DNA of 64,000 nt from Edaphobacter paludis (GTDB lineage: Bacteria; Acidobacteriota; Terriglobia; Terriglobales; Acidobacteriaceae), in contig NZ_CP121194.1 in assembly GCF_039993895.1 (NCBI RefSeq), positions 1,178,001 through 1,242,000 of the forward strand, given 5' to 3'. Position 1 is the stretch's first letter; every line of letters begins with the position of its first letter. The notes under the pieces are model-generated. The model did not search any database. It was not told the DNA's origin and saw only the letters and a program-made list of their open reading frames with translations. A program made the position numbers and the translations under genes. This document shows, in pieces, positions 48,893 through 57,229 of this stretch.

Positions 48893-50569
48893 ATGACTCA
48901 CGCGAGCTTTGATGGATTGCGGGTTCTGTCGCTTGAATCGCGGCGCGCAAAAGAGGTCGCGAAGTTGATCCGCACTTACGGCGGAGAGCCCTTTGTTGTG
49001 CCCGCGATGCGCGAAGCACCGCTTGAATCGAACAAGCAGGCGCTTGAGTTCGCCGATGGGCTGCTGCGTGGGAAGTTCGATCTCGTGATCTTTCTGACCG
49101 GCGTGGGTATTCGGGCTTTGCTGGATATTGCGCAGACGAAATATAAGCGCGAAGAGTTGATTGAGGCCCTGCGCGGCGTCAAGATTGGAGCGCGCGGACC
49201 GAAACCGGCCGCCGCTTTGAGGGAACTACAGATTCCAGTTACGGCGACGGCGCCTGAACCGAATACGTGGCGCGAGATGATGCATGCGCTGGAGTCGGAG
49301 TTTGGCGACAAGTTAGGTGGGATGCGGGTGGCGGTGCAGGAGTATGGTGCGTCGAACCCCGAGTTTCTTTCCGAACTGACGGTGAAGTGCGGTGAGGTGA
49401 CGAAGGTCCCGGTTTATCAGTGGACGCTGCCTGAAGACCTGGGGCCGCTGCGGGAATGCGTGCTGGGCGTTGCGAATGGAAGTGTCGACGTGGTGCTGTT
49501 TATGACAGCGGTGCAGGTGATTCATCTCTTCCAGGTTGCCGAAGAGATGGGGCTTCGCGAAGATCTGCGCGCCGGGTTGATGTCGATGGTGGTGGTTTCG
49601 ATTGGGCCGACGACTTCGGAAGAACTGGCTCACTATGGAATCACGCCTGACTTTGAACCATCGCATCCGAAGATGGGCTTTCTGGTGAATGAGGCCGCGC
49701 AATACTCCGGCAAGATTCTGGAGCGGAAGCGGAAGCGAGGCGCAGATGCTGCTACTGCGATTGCGCCAACGGTGGACGATGGCGACAAGCCGATGCAAAA
49801 GCCGAAATCCGTGGTGCGCCGGGTTGCTGCTTCGACGCCGACGATGGCGGGGTTTCGCGACGGGCTTACGTCGATCGATTTTCTACATGAGATCAGCAGC
49901 CGGCTGGCATCGGCGGACTCGTTTCATGTGGTGCTGGGCAGCATCGTCGATTTCGTGACGACTGTAATTCCGTGCGACTCGTGCTTCATCTACGTGCTGG
50001 AGAACGAGAAGCTGGTGCTGCGGGCATCGAAGAACCCCCATGTCGATCTTGTGGACCATTTGGGCATGTCGCTGGGGCAGGGAATTACGGGCTGGGTGGC
50101 AGAGCATCGCGAGCCGGTAGCAATTGCATCTGGCGCGTCGAACGATCCGCGTTTTGTCATGTTTCGCAACCTGCCGGAAGACCATTTTGAGGCAATCCTG
50201 TGCACCCCGATTCTTTGCGCGAGCAAGGTGGTTGGGGTTATCAACCTGCAGCACCAGATGAGCTATCAGCACACGGCGAACGAGATCAGGCTGCTCTCGA
50301 TGCTTGGCTTTCTTGTGGGCGCTGAGATTGAGCGCACCCGGCTGGAGACGGAAAATCTGCAACTGGCGGGGCGGCTGGAGACGCGCAAAGCTGTGGACAG
50401 AGCAAAGGGGATTTTGCAGCGCGACCTGGGGATGAGCGAAGACGAGGCCTATAGAACGATGCAACGGGAGAGCCGCCAGCGGCGGATCTCGATGCGCGAG
50501 ATTGCGGATGCCATCGTGCTGGGGGACGACCTGAAGAAGACGCAGGCGGCTGATAGCTCTCGTGCCTAA
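48893..50569 (+). CDS. HemD-GAF-ANTAR fusion: putative RNA-binding nitrate assimilation regulator
   Basis: 558 residues; GGGAG about 5 nt before the ATG. Residues 1-275: uroporphyrinogen-III synthase (HemD) fold (GLRVLSLESRRAKEVAKLI, FDLVIFLTGVGIRALLDI, IGARGPKPAAALRELQIPV, MRVAVQEYGASNPEFLSEL, DVVLFMTAVQVIHLF, VVSIGPTTSEELAHYGITPDFEPSHPKMGFLV). A basic linker (KRKRG) and a spacer follow. GAF domain about 345-485 (CFIYVLENEKLVLRASK, GITGWVAEHREPVAIASGASNDPRF, GVINLQHQ). ANTAR domain about 495-545 (RKAVDRAKGILQRDLGMSEDEAYRTM...RRISMREIADAIV). HemD-like domains occur in the nitrate regulator NnaR; ANTAR domains in NasR/NasT. A nearby siroheme nitrite reductase supports a regulatory role; enzymatic HemD activity is not excluded. 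Confidence 0.88.
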   Translation: MTHASFDGLRVLSLESRRAKEVAKLIRTYGGEPFVVPAMREAPLESNKQALEFADGLLRGKFDLVIFLTGVGIRALLDIAQTKYKREELIEALRGVKIGARGPKPAAALRELQIPVTATAPEPNTWREMMHALESEFGDKLGGMRVAVQEYGASNPEFLSELTVKCGEVTKVPVYQWTLPEDLGPLRECVLGVANGSVDVVLFMTAVQVIHLFQVAEEMGLREDLRAGLMSMVVVSIGPTTSEELAHYGITPDFEPSHPKMGFLVNEAAQYSGKILERKRKRGADAATAIAPTVDDGDKPMQKPKSVVRRVAASTPTMAGFRDGLTSIDFLHEISSRLASADSFHVVLGSIVDFVTTVIPCDSCFIYVLENEKLVLRASKNPHVDLVDHLGMSLGQGITGWVAEHREPVAIASGASNDPRFVMFRNLPEDHFEAILCTPILCASKVVGVINLQHQMSYQHTANEIRLLSMLGFLVGAEIERTRLETENLQLAGRLETRKAVDRAKGILQRDLGMSEDEAYRTMQRESRQRRISMREIADAIVLGDDLKKTQAADSSRA

Positions 50570-50709
50570 AGCTTGTTAAGACTGTATCGGTCTATAGCGA
50601 TCAAGTAAGACACCGACGAAGGCGAAATACGAGGGTATTTTCCACAGAGGCGGCAGTGCGATGCCTTCGGTCGAGATGACGTGAGTTTTTAGCGGTTTGG
50701 GGAACGGCT

Positions 50710-51504
50710 TCAGACGATGAGTACCTGGATATGCTGACGGCGGAATTGCTCGGCCAGTTCGGGATCGATGCTGTCGTCGGTGATGATGGTGTGGATCTGA
50801 GAGGGCTCGCAGACCTTGTTGGTGCTGATCATACCGAGTTTGCTGGCATCGGCTACTGCGATAACCTGACGGGCGTGTTTGGCCATCTCGGCGAGAATCA
50901 GTGCTTCGTCTGACTCGATGACAGTCAATCCATATTCCGGGTGGATGCCGGTGGCACCCATGAAGACCTTATCAAAGTAGAGCTTCTGGATGGAGTGGAA
51001 TGCTGTGGCTCCAACCATGGAGAAGGAGCCTGGCCAGCGGATGGAGCCGCCGGTCAGGGTGACCTTTGCGTTGGGCTGGCTGGAAAGCTCCATGCCGATA
51101 TTGACCGCGCTGGTGACGAGGTGAATGCCTTCGCGGTGGCGCAGGCTGCGGGCTACCTGGGTGGTAGTGGTGCCGGGAGAGAGAGCGATGGTCTCGCCAT
51201 CCGCGACCATCGCGGCGGCGGCGATTGCGATGCGGCGCTTTTCATCGGCGAAGCGTTCTTCGCGGAGAGGGAAGGCTGCGTCGAAGCGGAAGGGCTCGTA
51301 CGTCAGTTTGCCGGCGAGTTCGACGCCCCCATGCGTGCGATGGACCAGGCCCCGGTGCTCTAGTTTGATGAGGTCCCGGCGGACGCTTGCCGAGGAAGCG
51401 TCAACCGTGGCGGCGAGGTCCTCGACGCTGCTGGTGCCCTTCTGCAGGAGCAAGTGAAGGATCTGATTAGCTCGATCATGCGTCTTTGCAGCCACTTGGA
51501 CCAA
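50710..51504 (-). CDS. DeoR/GlpR-family transcriptional regulator
   Basis: 264 residues. N-terminal winged helix-turn-helix (RANQILHLLLQKGTSSVEDLAATVDASSASVRRDLIKLEHRGLVHRTHGGVEL), the DeoR signature. C-terminal sugar-phosphate sensing domain (DGETIALSPGTTTTQVARSL, LVTSAVNIGMELSSQ, VTLTGGSIRWPG, DKVFMGATGIHPEYGLTVIESDEALILAEMAKHARQVIAVADASKLG). It normally represses a sugar-use operon and releases DNA on binding a sugar phosphate. It is divergent from the TonB receptor gene and close to the glycosidase operon, so it probably controls them. Confidence 0.9.
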   Translation of the reverse strand: MVQVAAKTHDRANQILHLLLQKGTSSVEDLAATVDASSASVRRDLIKLEHRGLVHRTHGGVELAGKLTYEPFRFDAAFPLREERFADEKRRIAIAAAAMVADGETIALSPGTTTTQVARSLRHREGIHLVTSAVNIGMELSSQPNAKVTLTGGSIRWPGSFSMVGATAFHSIQKLYFDKVFMGATGIHPEYGLTVIESDEALILAEMAKHARQVIAVADASKLGMISTNKVCEPSQIHTIITDDSIDPELAEQFRRQHIQVLIV

Positions 51505-51618
51505 TCCTTTCTAGTGCCCACCTAATGATAACGGGAATGTCGAGATTAGCTGGTGCAGTTATCGAACCAAAAAGCTGACCATTTGAATAGTTTATTTGCA
51601 TAATAATGAAAAAATTAG

Positions 51619-51648
51619 TTGACATTCATCTATCTACCTTTCTATGCT
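51619..51648 (+). promoter_or_regulatory. Strong sigma-70-type promoter of the TonB receptor gene
   Basis: TTGACA (51619-51624), 18-bp spacer, TATGCT (51643-51648). It lies in an AT-rich stretch that also has the inverted repeat TTATT-TGCAT-AATAA immediately upstream, a possible operator for the divergent DeoR-type regulator. It gives a leader of about 125 bases. Confidence 0.6.
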
Positions 51649-51782
51649 CAACGCCACAAGCCTTCGGAAGGCAAAGTTTCAAAAGAGGCGGGCACCGGAC
51701 TGAAATGGGTGCGACCGGCTCTGGTTTCTTCTTTTCCTGCATAATGCAGCTAATTTAGCCAGTACCACGGAGTGAGAATCGT

Positions 51783-54700
51783 ATGAGAACGAAAATATTT
51801 CAATACCTTGCCGGATGTGCACTGACGGCTCTGCTGTGCGTGTCTCCCGCTTTTGCGCAGACGGTGACGGGATCGATTACGGGAGTCGTGAGTGATTCCA
51901 GCGGTGCTGTTGTCCCGGGTGCTCATGTGACCGCACTGAATACCGGAACCGGCGTGAAGACAGAGGTACAGACGAACAGTTCGGGTGCGTATACGATTCG
52001 GTTTCTGCCGATCGGTCCTTATACGGTGAGCGTGACGGCTCAGGGTTTCTCGACGCAGACGGTTCCACAGTTCAGCCTGGAGATTAATCAGACGGCTAAG
52101 GTGAATGCGAGTCTGACCGTGGGTGCGAGCGATACCAAGGTAGAGGTAGAAGGCAGTGTTGCGCCGATCTTGAACACAAATGACGCTTCGCTGGGTATCA
52201 CGCTGTCAACGAATGAGATTGCGAACATTCCGCTGAACGGCAGGAATTTCTCTTCGGTGACGCTGTTTCAGCCGGGTGCGGTGGCGACTGATCCGCAGGG
52301 TATGACGGGATCGAATGCAATTGAGCGCAGCACCTATAACAATGGCATTGCTTCGATCAATGGAAACCGTAACCAGGCGAATAACTATACGTTGGATGGC
52401 GCGGATCAGAATGAGCCGCAGAACAACTTGATTGCCTATAACCCTGCGCCGGACTCGCTACAGGAAGTTCGCGTGATTTCGGCGAATGCTCCTGCTTCCT
52501 ATGGCAATGCAAATGGCGGCGCGGTGGTCTCCATTCTGAAGTCGGGCACGAACCAGTTTCATGGGTCGGCTTATGCCTATCTGGAGAATGCCAACCTCGA
52601 TGCGAACACATGGGGTAATAAGCACCAGACGCCGATTGTGCCCAGGAATCCGTATACGCAGAGTATCTTTGGCGGCACGATTGGCGGCCCGATCCTCCAC
52701 AACAAGCTGTTCTTCTTTGCCGACTACGAGGGCGTGAGACAACATACCGGCGGTCTGCAGATTGCCAGCGTTCTTCCTGCGGCAATGCGGACTGGAGATT
52801 TCAGCGCGCTGCTGAATCCGCCCAAGAACGCAGACGGCTCATTTGTCTATCAGCCGATTCAGCTCTATAACACGCAGAATAACTTCACTCCTTATGCGAA
52901 CAACCAGGTTCCGGTGGTGAATCCTGTAGCGCAGTTTCTGTTTGCGCATCCAGAGATCTATCCGTTGCCGAACGCCGCGCCTACGGATGGATTGCTGGCG
53001 AACAACTTCCAGGGGCCGCAACGCACCTTCCGCGTCAACAATCAGGGTGATGTGAAGATCGAGTGGGACCCGGGCAATGCGAACAAGTTCACTGCGTTCT
53101 ATGCACAGTCGAACGCCAATGATTCATCGTCAGTTCTTATTCCGGTATTTTTCCCTTCGGCGAATGTATATCCCACCAAGCTTGGCGGCGGCAGCTGGAT
53201 TCATACCTTCTCGTCTGCTGTCGTGAATGAAGCGCGCGTAGGATTCACGCGCGTTCGCTGGGACAATAGCATTCCTACTGACCCTTCCGGGCTGTTTGGC
53301 CTGACCGGTAATGAGAAAGTTGGCATTCCCTTTGGGAAGCAACTTTATCCTGGGTTTTCCGGCCAGAGCTTTGGTGCGAGCTATGTGGGGACAAGTGCCA
53401 ATACCCAGATTCTTCGCGACAATACCTTCAACTACTACGACAATCTCACCTGGCAGCGCGGGAAGCATCTGCTCTCGTTTGGCGTGCAGGCGACTCGCTA
53501 TCAGCAGAACTATCTGAATGCTTCCAACTTTGGCTTTCTTGGAGAATTCGATTATTCGGGTATCTTTACAAGCAATCCGAATGTGACGGCGGGCGGCGGT
53601 GGTTATAGCCCTGCGGACTTTATTCTGGATCGCGTTGCGGAGAACAAGCTTGGATCAACCCTTGGCATCGTCGGCAATCGCCAATGGCGCGTAGCCGGAT
53701 ATGTGCAGGACGACTTCAAAGCAACGTCGCGGCTGACGCTCAACTTCGGACTGCGGTATGAGTACGATCAACCGTGGTATGAGGCGCACAATAAGACTGC
53801 CAACGTGCTGCTGAGTACAGGAACGGTAGAGTATGCGGGTTCTGTTCCTGCCGACGCCGCTCCGGGCTCGATTGTTTGCAAGACGCGTGCGTGCTACAAC
53901 GCCAACTATAAGCAATTTATGCCGCGCGTTGGATTTGCATTCCAGGCTGCGCCGCGATTTGTCATTCGCGGTGGCTATGGCGCTACGAGCTTCTTTGAAG
54001 GGGATGCATTCAACCAGCGTCTGACGTCGAGTCCGCCATTTGCTCTTGGCAGCGACTTACATGCAACAACTCCGACGAATACGACTCCGGGTACGCCGTT
54101 CCGGATCGAGGATGGTTTCACACCGCAGTTCAGCGCTACGAGCCAGTACTCGGTGTGGCCGCAGAATCAACAGCCTGCCTATATTCAGCAGTACAGTCTC
54201 ACCACGGAATATGAGCTGACGAACAAGATGTCGCTGAGTGTGGGATATCTGGGTGAGACGGGGCAGCACCTTGCGGACTATCGCAATGCCAATCAGCTTA
54301 CGCTGGCGCAGGCTGCGATCGTCACCAATCTTCCCTCTGGCGCACCGATCCCTCCTTCGGCTGTAGCACCCTATACAGCGCTCGTGGGTCAGAATGGCAA
54401 CCTGCTGGTGACTGAATCCGGCGCCATGATGAATTACAACGGTGGCCAGGTTACGTTTCGCGATCGCGGTACACACAACCTTGAGTACACGATCAACTAC
54501 ACGTTTGCGAAGTCGATGACGAACTCGTCGGGCAACTATGGCCAGCCGGGCATCAATGGATCGAACGGTGCGTATCAGGATGGCTACAATGGCCATGCTG
54601 ACTATGGCCCATCGGGACAGGATATTCGCCACAATCTTAATGCCGTTGGCGTTTATACTTTGCCCTTTGGTCGCGGACAGACGTACGGCGGCCACATGAA

Positions 54701-55205
54701 CCGCTTCCTCGATCTTGTTGCCGGCGGCTGGAAGGCGTCAGGTTCGCTGATCGATTACTCGGGGCTTCCCATTACGATCAATGGGCCGGGCAGCAGCAAT
54801 ACGAACAGCTTTGGCCAGTCTCGCGCGAACCATTATCGCAAGCTGGTCATCAAGAACAGAAATATCGATCACTGGTTTGGGACTGATCCTTCCGCGGTTG
54901 GATGCTCTGCCGGTGGCGATAACGGCGTCTGCGCGTATGGCGCATCCGCTCCGCTAACGTTCGGCACCGCAGCCATCGATACGGAGCGCGCTCCGGGATA
55001 TCTGCAGATCGATGGCTCGGCTTTCAAGGACTTTCATATTACTGAGGGGCAGGCAGTAGGATTTCGCGTCGACTTCTTCAACCTCTTCAACATTGCCAGC
55101 TATGGCAATCCTGACAATAGCGTAACGGATTCCAACTTCGGTCAAATCAGCAGCGTTCGTTCTGGGCCGCGGCAGATCCAGTTGAGCGCGCATTACACGT
55201 TCTAG
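51783..55205 (+). CDS. Oar-like TonB-dependent receptor with carboxypeptidase-regulatory domain
   Basis: 1140 residues. Signal peptide ends at PAFAQ. An N-terminal Ig-like CarboxypepD_reg domain (about 27-115: GSITGVVSDSSGAVVPGAHVTALN, SSGAYTIRFLPIGPYTVSVTAQGF) precedes the plug (IPLNGRNFSSVTLFQPG, YTLDGADQNEPQNNL, YGNANGGAVVSILKSGTNQFHGSAY). The large barrel ends RQIQLSAHYTF with terminal Phe. Acidobacteria carry many such receptors, which import oligosaccharides or other large ligands using TonB energy. Alone in its unit, but flanked by a DeoR-type regulator and glycosidases, so a glycan ligand is likely. Confidence 0.92.
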   Translation: MRTKIFQYLAGCALTALLCVSPAFAQTVTGSITGVVSDSSGAVVPGAHVTALNTGTGVKTEVQTNSSGAYTIRFLPIGPYTVSVTAQGFSTQTVPQFSLEINQTAKVNASLTVGASDTKVEVEGSVAPILNTNDASLGITLSTNEIANIPLNGRNFSSVTLFQPGAVATDPQGMTGSNAIERSTYNNGIASINGNRNQANNYTLDGADQNEPQNNLIAYNPAPDSLQEVRVISANAPASYGNANGGAVVSILKSGTNQFHGSAYAYLENANLDANTWGNKHQTPIVPRNPYTQSIFGGTIGGPILHNKLFFFADYEGVRQHTGGLQIASVLPAAMRTGDFSALLNPPKNADGSFVYQPIQLYNTQNNFTPYANNQVPVVNPVAQFLFAHPEIYPLPNAAPTDGLLANNFQGPQRTFRVNNQGDVKIEWDPGNANKFTAFYAQSNANDSSSVLIPVFFPSANVYPTKLGGGSWIHTFSSAVVNEARVGFTRVRWDNSIPTDPSGLFGLTGNEKVGIPFGKQLYPGFSGQSFGASYVGTSANTQILRDNTFNYYDNLTWQRGKHLLSFGVQATRYQQNYLNASNFGFLGEFDYSGIFTSNPNVTAGGGGYSPADFILDRVAENKLGSTLGIVGNRQWRVAGYVQDDFKATSRLTLNFGLRYEYDQPWYEAHNKTANVLLSTGTVEYAGSVPADAAPGSIVCKTRACYNANYKQFMPRVGFAFQAAPRFVIRGGYGATSFFEGDAFNQRLTSSPPFALGSDLHATTPTNTTPGTPFRIEDGFTPQFSATSQYSVWPQNQQPAYIQQYSLTTEYELTNKMSLSVGYLGETGQHLADYRNANQLTLAQAAIVTNLPSGAPIPPSAVAPYTALVGQNGNLLVTESGAMMNYNGGQVTFRDRGTHNLEYTINYTFAKSMTNSSGNYGQPGINGSNGAYQDGYNGHADYGPSGQDIRHNLNAVGVYTLPFGRGQTYGGHMNRFLDLVAGGWKASGSLIDYSGLPITINGPGSSNTNSFGQSRANHYRKLVIKNRNIDHWFGTDPSAVGCSAGGDNGVCAYGASAPLTFGTAAIDTERAPGYLQIDGSAFKDFHITEGQAVGFRVDFFNLFNIASYGNPDNSVTDSNFGQISSVRSGPRQIQLSAHYTF

Positions 55206-55277
55206 TGCCTGAATGAACGGCTATCCGTTAGTCTTGTCTCATTCCACAGAGAGAAGCGGTGTGCTGTGTAGTGACTG

Positions 55278-55311
55278 CTGGCGGCGGCTCAGAGCTTTGA
55301 GTCGCTGCCAG
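55278..55311 (+). terminator. Terminator of the TonB receptor gene
   Basis: A 14-bp stem (two G-T pairs) starting CTGGCGGCGG and closing with CGCTGCCAG around a 6-nt loop, followed by CTTCTTC. It lies between the receptor stop and cutC. Confidence 0.75.
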
Positions 55312-55370
55312 CTTCTTCACTGATTTCCATAAGGAAGCGTTATGTTCATGTACGAATTGGTGTATTTCTG

Positions 55371-56114
55371 ATGCGCGAGATTGTCTTTGAATTGTGCGCC
55401 GAGAGTATCGATGCGTGCCTCGTCGCGCGTGATGGCGGAGCAGACCGCATCGAGCTTTGCAGCGCACTCAGTGAAGGCGGGTTGACGCCAAGCCATGGCC
55501 TGATTCGTGAAGCCGTGACGCGCAGTGGGTTGCCGGTGCATGTGTTGCTGCGCCCTCGCGGCGGCGACTTTGTGTATACGGACGCGGAGTTCGAAGTCAT
55601 ATGCGAGGACCTGAAACATCTGCGCCTGCTTGGGGCAAGCGGGGTAGTGCTGGGGGTGTTGTGTGCTGATGGTTCTGTCGATGTCGAGCGCACTCGCGAG
55701 CTGGTGAAACTGGCTGGGCCGCTTGAGGTGACGTTTAATCGCGCCTTCGACCATACAGCTTCGCTTGAGGCGGCGTTAGAGGATGTAATTGCAGCTGGTT
55801 GTCGACGTATTTTGACATCGGGCGGCGAGCGCGACGTTGTGAGCGGAGGAAAATCGCTTGCCCGGCTGATTGGACAGGCTGCAGGCAGAATTGATATCGC
55901 GGTGGGCGGCGGGTTGCGCGTGAAGAATGCCGCCGCCGTAGCGCGTACGACTGGAGCGCAACACTTTCATGGCTCCATACGCCGCATCGTTGCGGGGCCG
56001 CGACACTATGACGGTCACGACGTGCAGATTGAAGGCGGGGCTTCTGCTCAGTCCCGGTTTATCGTCGATAGCAACGATGTGCGCGCAATGATCAAGAATC
56101 TGACTGACGCATAA
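55371..56114 (+). CDS. cutC: CutC-family TIM-barrel protein
   Basis: 247 residues. FELCAESIDACLVARDGGADRIELCSALSEGGLTPSHGLI, VLLRPRGGDFVYTDAEFEVICEDL, VTFNRAFDHTASLEAALEDVIAAGCRRILTSGGE and IAVGGGLRVKNA are CutC hallmarks. The family was first named for copper homeostasis, but the enzymatic role is unsettled. Here it sits inside a glycan-utilisation region, which fits a sugar-related role better than copper. Confidence 0.9.
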   Translation: MREIVFELCAESIDACLVARDGGADRIELCSALSEGGLTPSHGLIREAVTRSGLPVHVLLRPRGGDFVYTDAEFEVICEDLKHLRLLGASGVVLGVLCADGSVDVERTRELVKLAGPLEVTFNRAFDHTASLEAALEDVIAAGCRRILTSGGERDVVSGGKSLARLIGQAAGRIDIAVGGGLRVKNAAAVARTTGAQHFHGSIRRIVAGPRHYDGHDVQIEGGASAQSRFIVDSNDVRAMIKNLTDA

Positions 56115-56170
56115 AGTCGCGGTTTCTGCCGCCTGAAGAAGTGGCAAGCACGTTATCCGATCAGTCGAAG

Positions 56171-57205
56171 TTATTTGCGATCTGGAAGAACGCTCCAGAT
56201 TGCGGGGTCTTCTTCGCCGAGTACCCAGGCGCAGATTCCCTGAAGGTGTTGCTCTTGGGCTAGGTTGTAGCGGTCGGCGAAGCCGCGCTTCTCGGTGTAG
56301 AAGATCCACTCCCGCATCTGGTCGCGATAGAAGTAGAACCAGGCGGTGTGGTCCTGCGGGTCCCATTGCTCTTGTCCGCCGTAGGTGTCACGAAAGAACT
56401 GGGCATTGGGGGCGCTGATGTACTCGGCGGTGATGTTGGGCTTCTGCACTTTTTCGTTGACGCCGGGATCGCCGGTGAACCAGTGATATCCATAGAGTGC
56501 GATGCCGAGGGAGAGCTTGTCTTTCGGCACTGACTTCAGTGCATCGTCGAGATTTTCATTGGTCCACATCCAGCCGCCGACGGGGCCTGGCGTCGTCCAG
56601 CGGGTGTGCTGGTCGTAGGTCATGAGGCAGAGCAGATCGACGGACTCGCCGAGGGCTTTGAGGTCGAAGGCCCCACGCCAGTCGGAGAAGATCCATTTGC
56701 TGAATGGCGTGTGTCCGGGATAGCCGGGGGCGTTGGGGACGACTGCGATCTGAAGCTGAAGATGTTGTTGGTGAAAGGCGTTGGCGATTCGTTTGACCGT
56801 GGTGGAGAGCATGTCGCGATCATTCCAACTGATGTTCTCAAAGTCGAGCTGGAAGCCGTTGTAGCCGTTTTGCTTGCAGGCAGCGATGAGAGAGTCGATC
56901 ATCGCTGTCTGAGCCTTATCGCTCGACATCAGGGTGTGAATCTTTACTTTGTCGAAGAGCGCGACGATAGGGAAGAGGGCGATGTGGCGATGCTTGACGA
57001 CGAGCATGACGTTGGGGTCAGGCTCGCCGTAGACGAGGCCGGTCTCATCTACGCTATACCAGGTGGGGACGATGATGTCGATCTTTGATGAATGCTCCAT
57101 GAAGTCGCGGACCGACTGCGGCTGATCTGTCATGTAGAAGAGAGTCTTTGTCTGGGCAAAGACAGTGCTCGCTGCAAACAGGAGACAGACGATCAGGGAC
57201 TTCAT
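56171..57205 (-). CDS. Secreted GH18-family glycoside hydrolase
   Basis: 344 residues. Signal peptide MKSLIVCLLFAASTVFAQ. GH18 barrel: YNGFQLDFENISWNDR carries the catalytic Asp-x-Glu (LDFE), with the more N-terminal Asp of DxxDxDxE replaced (NGFQLDFE). VDLLCLMTYDQH and ALYGYHW fit the active-site wall, and GICAWVLGEEDPAIW ends the barrel. It resembles YaaH/YdhD-type GH18 enzymes as well as chitobiose-cleaving endoglycosidases. GGATGAGG precedes the ATG. Last gene of the GH20-GH29-GH92-GH18 run, where cleavage of a GlcNAc-GlcNAc bond would make sense. Confidence 0.85.
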   Translation of the reverse strand: MKSLIVCLLFAASTVFAQTKTLFYMTDQPQSVRDFMEHSSKIDIIVPTWYSVDETGLVYGEPDPNVMLVVKHRHIALFPIVALFDKVKIHTLMSSDKAQTAMIDSLIAACKQNGYNGFQLDFENISWNDRDMLSTTVKRIANAFHQQHLQLQIAVVPNAPGYPGHTPFSKWIFSDWRGAFDLKALGESVDLLCLMTYDQHTRWTTPGPVGGWMWTNENLDDALKSVPKDKLSLGIALYGYHWFTGDPGVNEKVQKPNITAEYISAPNAQFFRDTYGGQEQWDPQDHTAWFYFYRDQMREWIFYTEKRGFADRYNLAQEQHLQGICAWVLGEEDPAIWSVLPDRK

Positions 57206-57229
57206 GGAGCCTCATCCTTTCTTTTTCGT

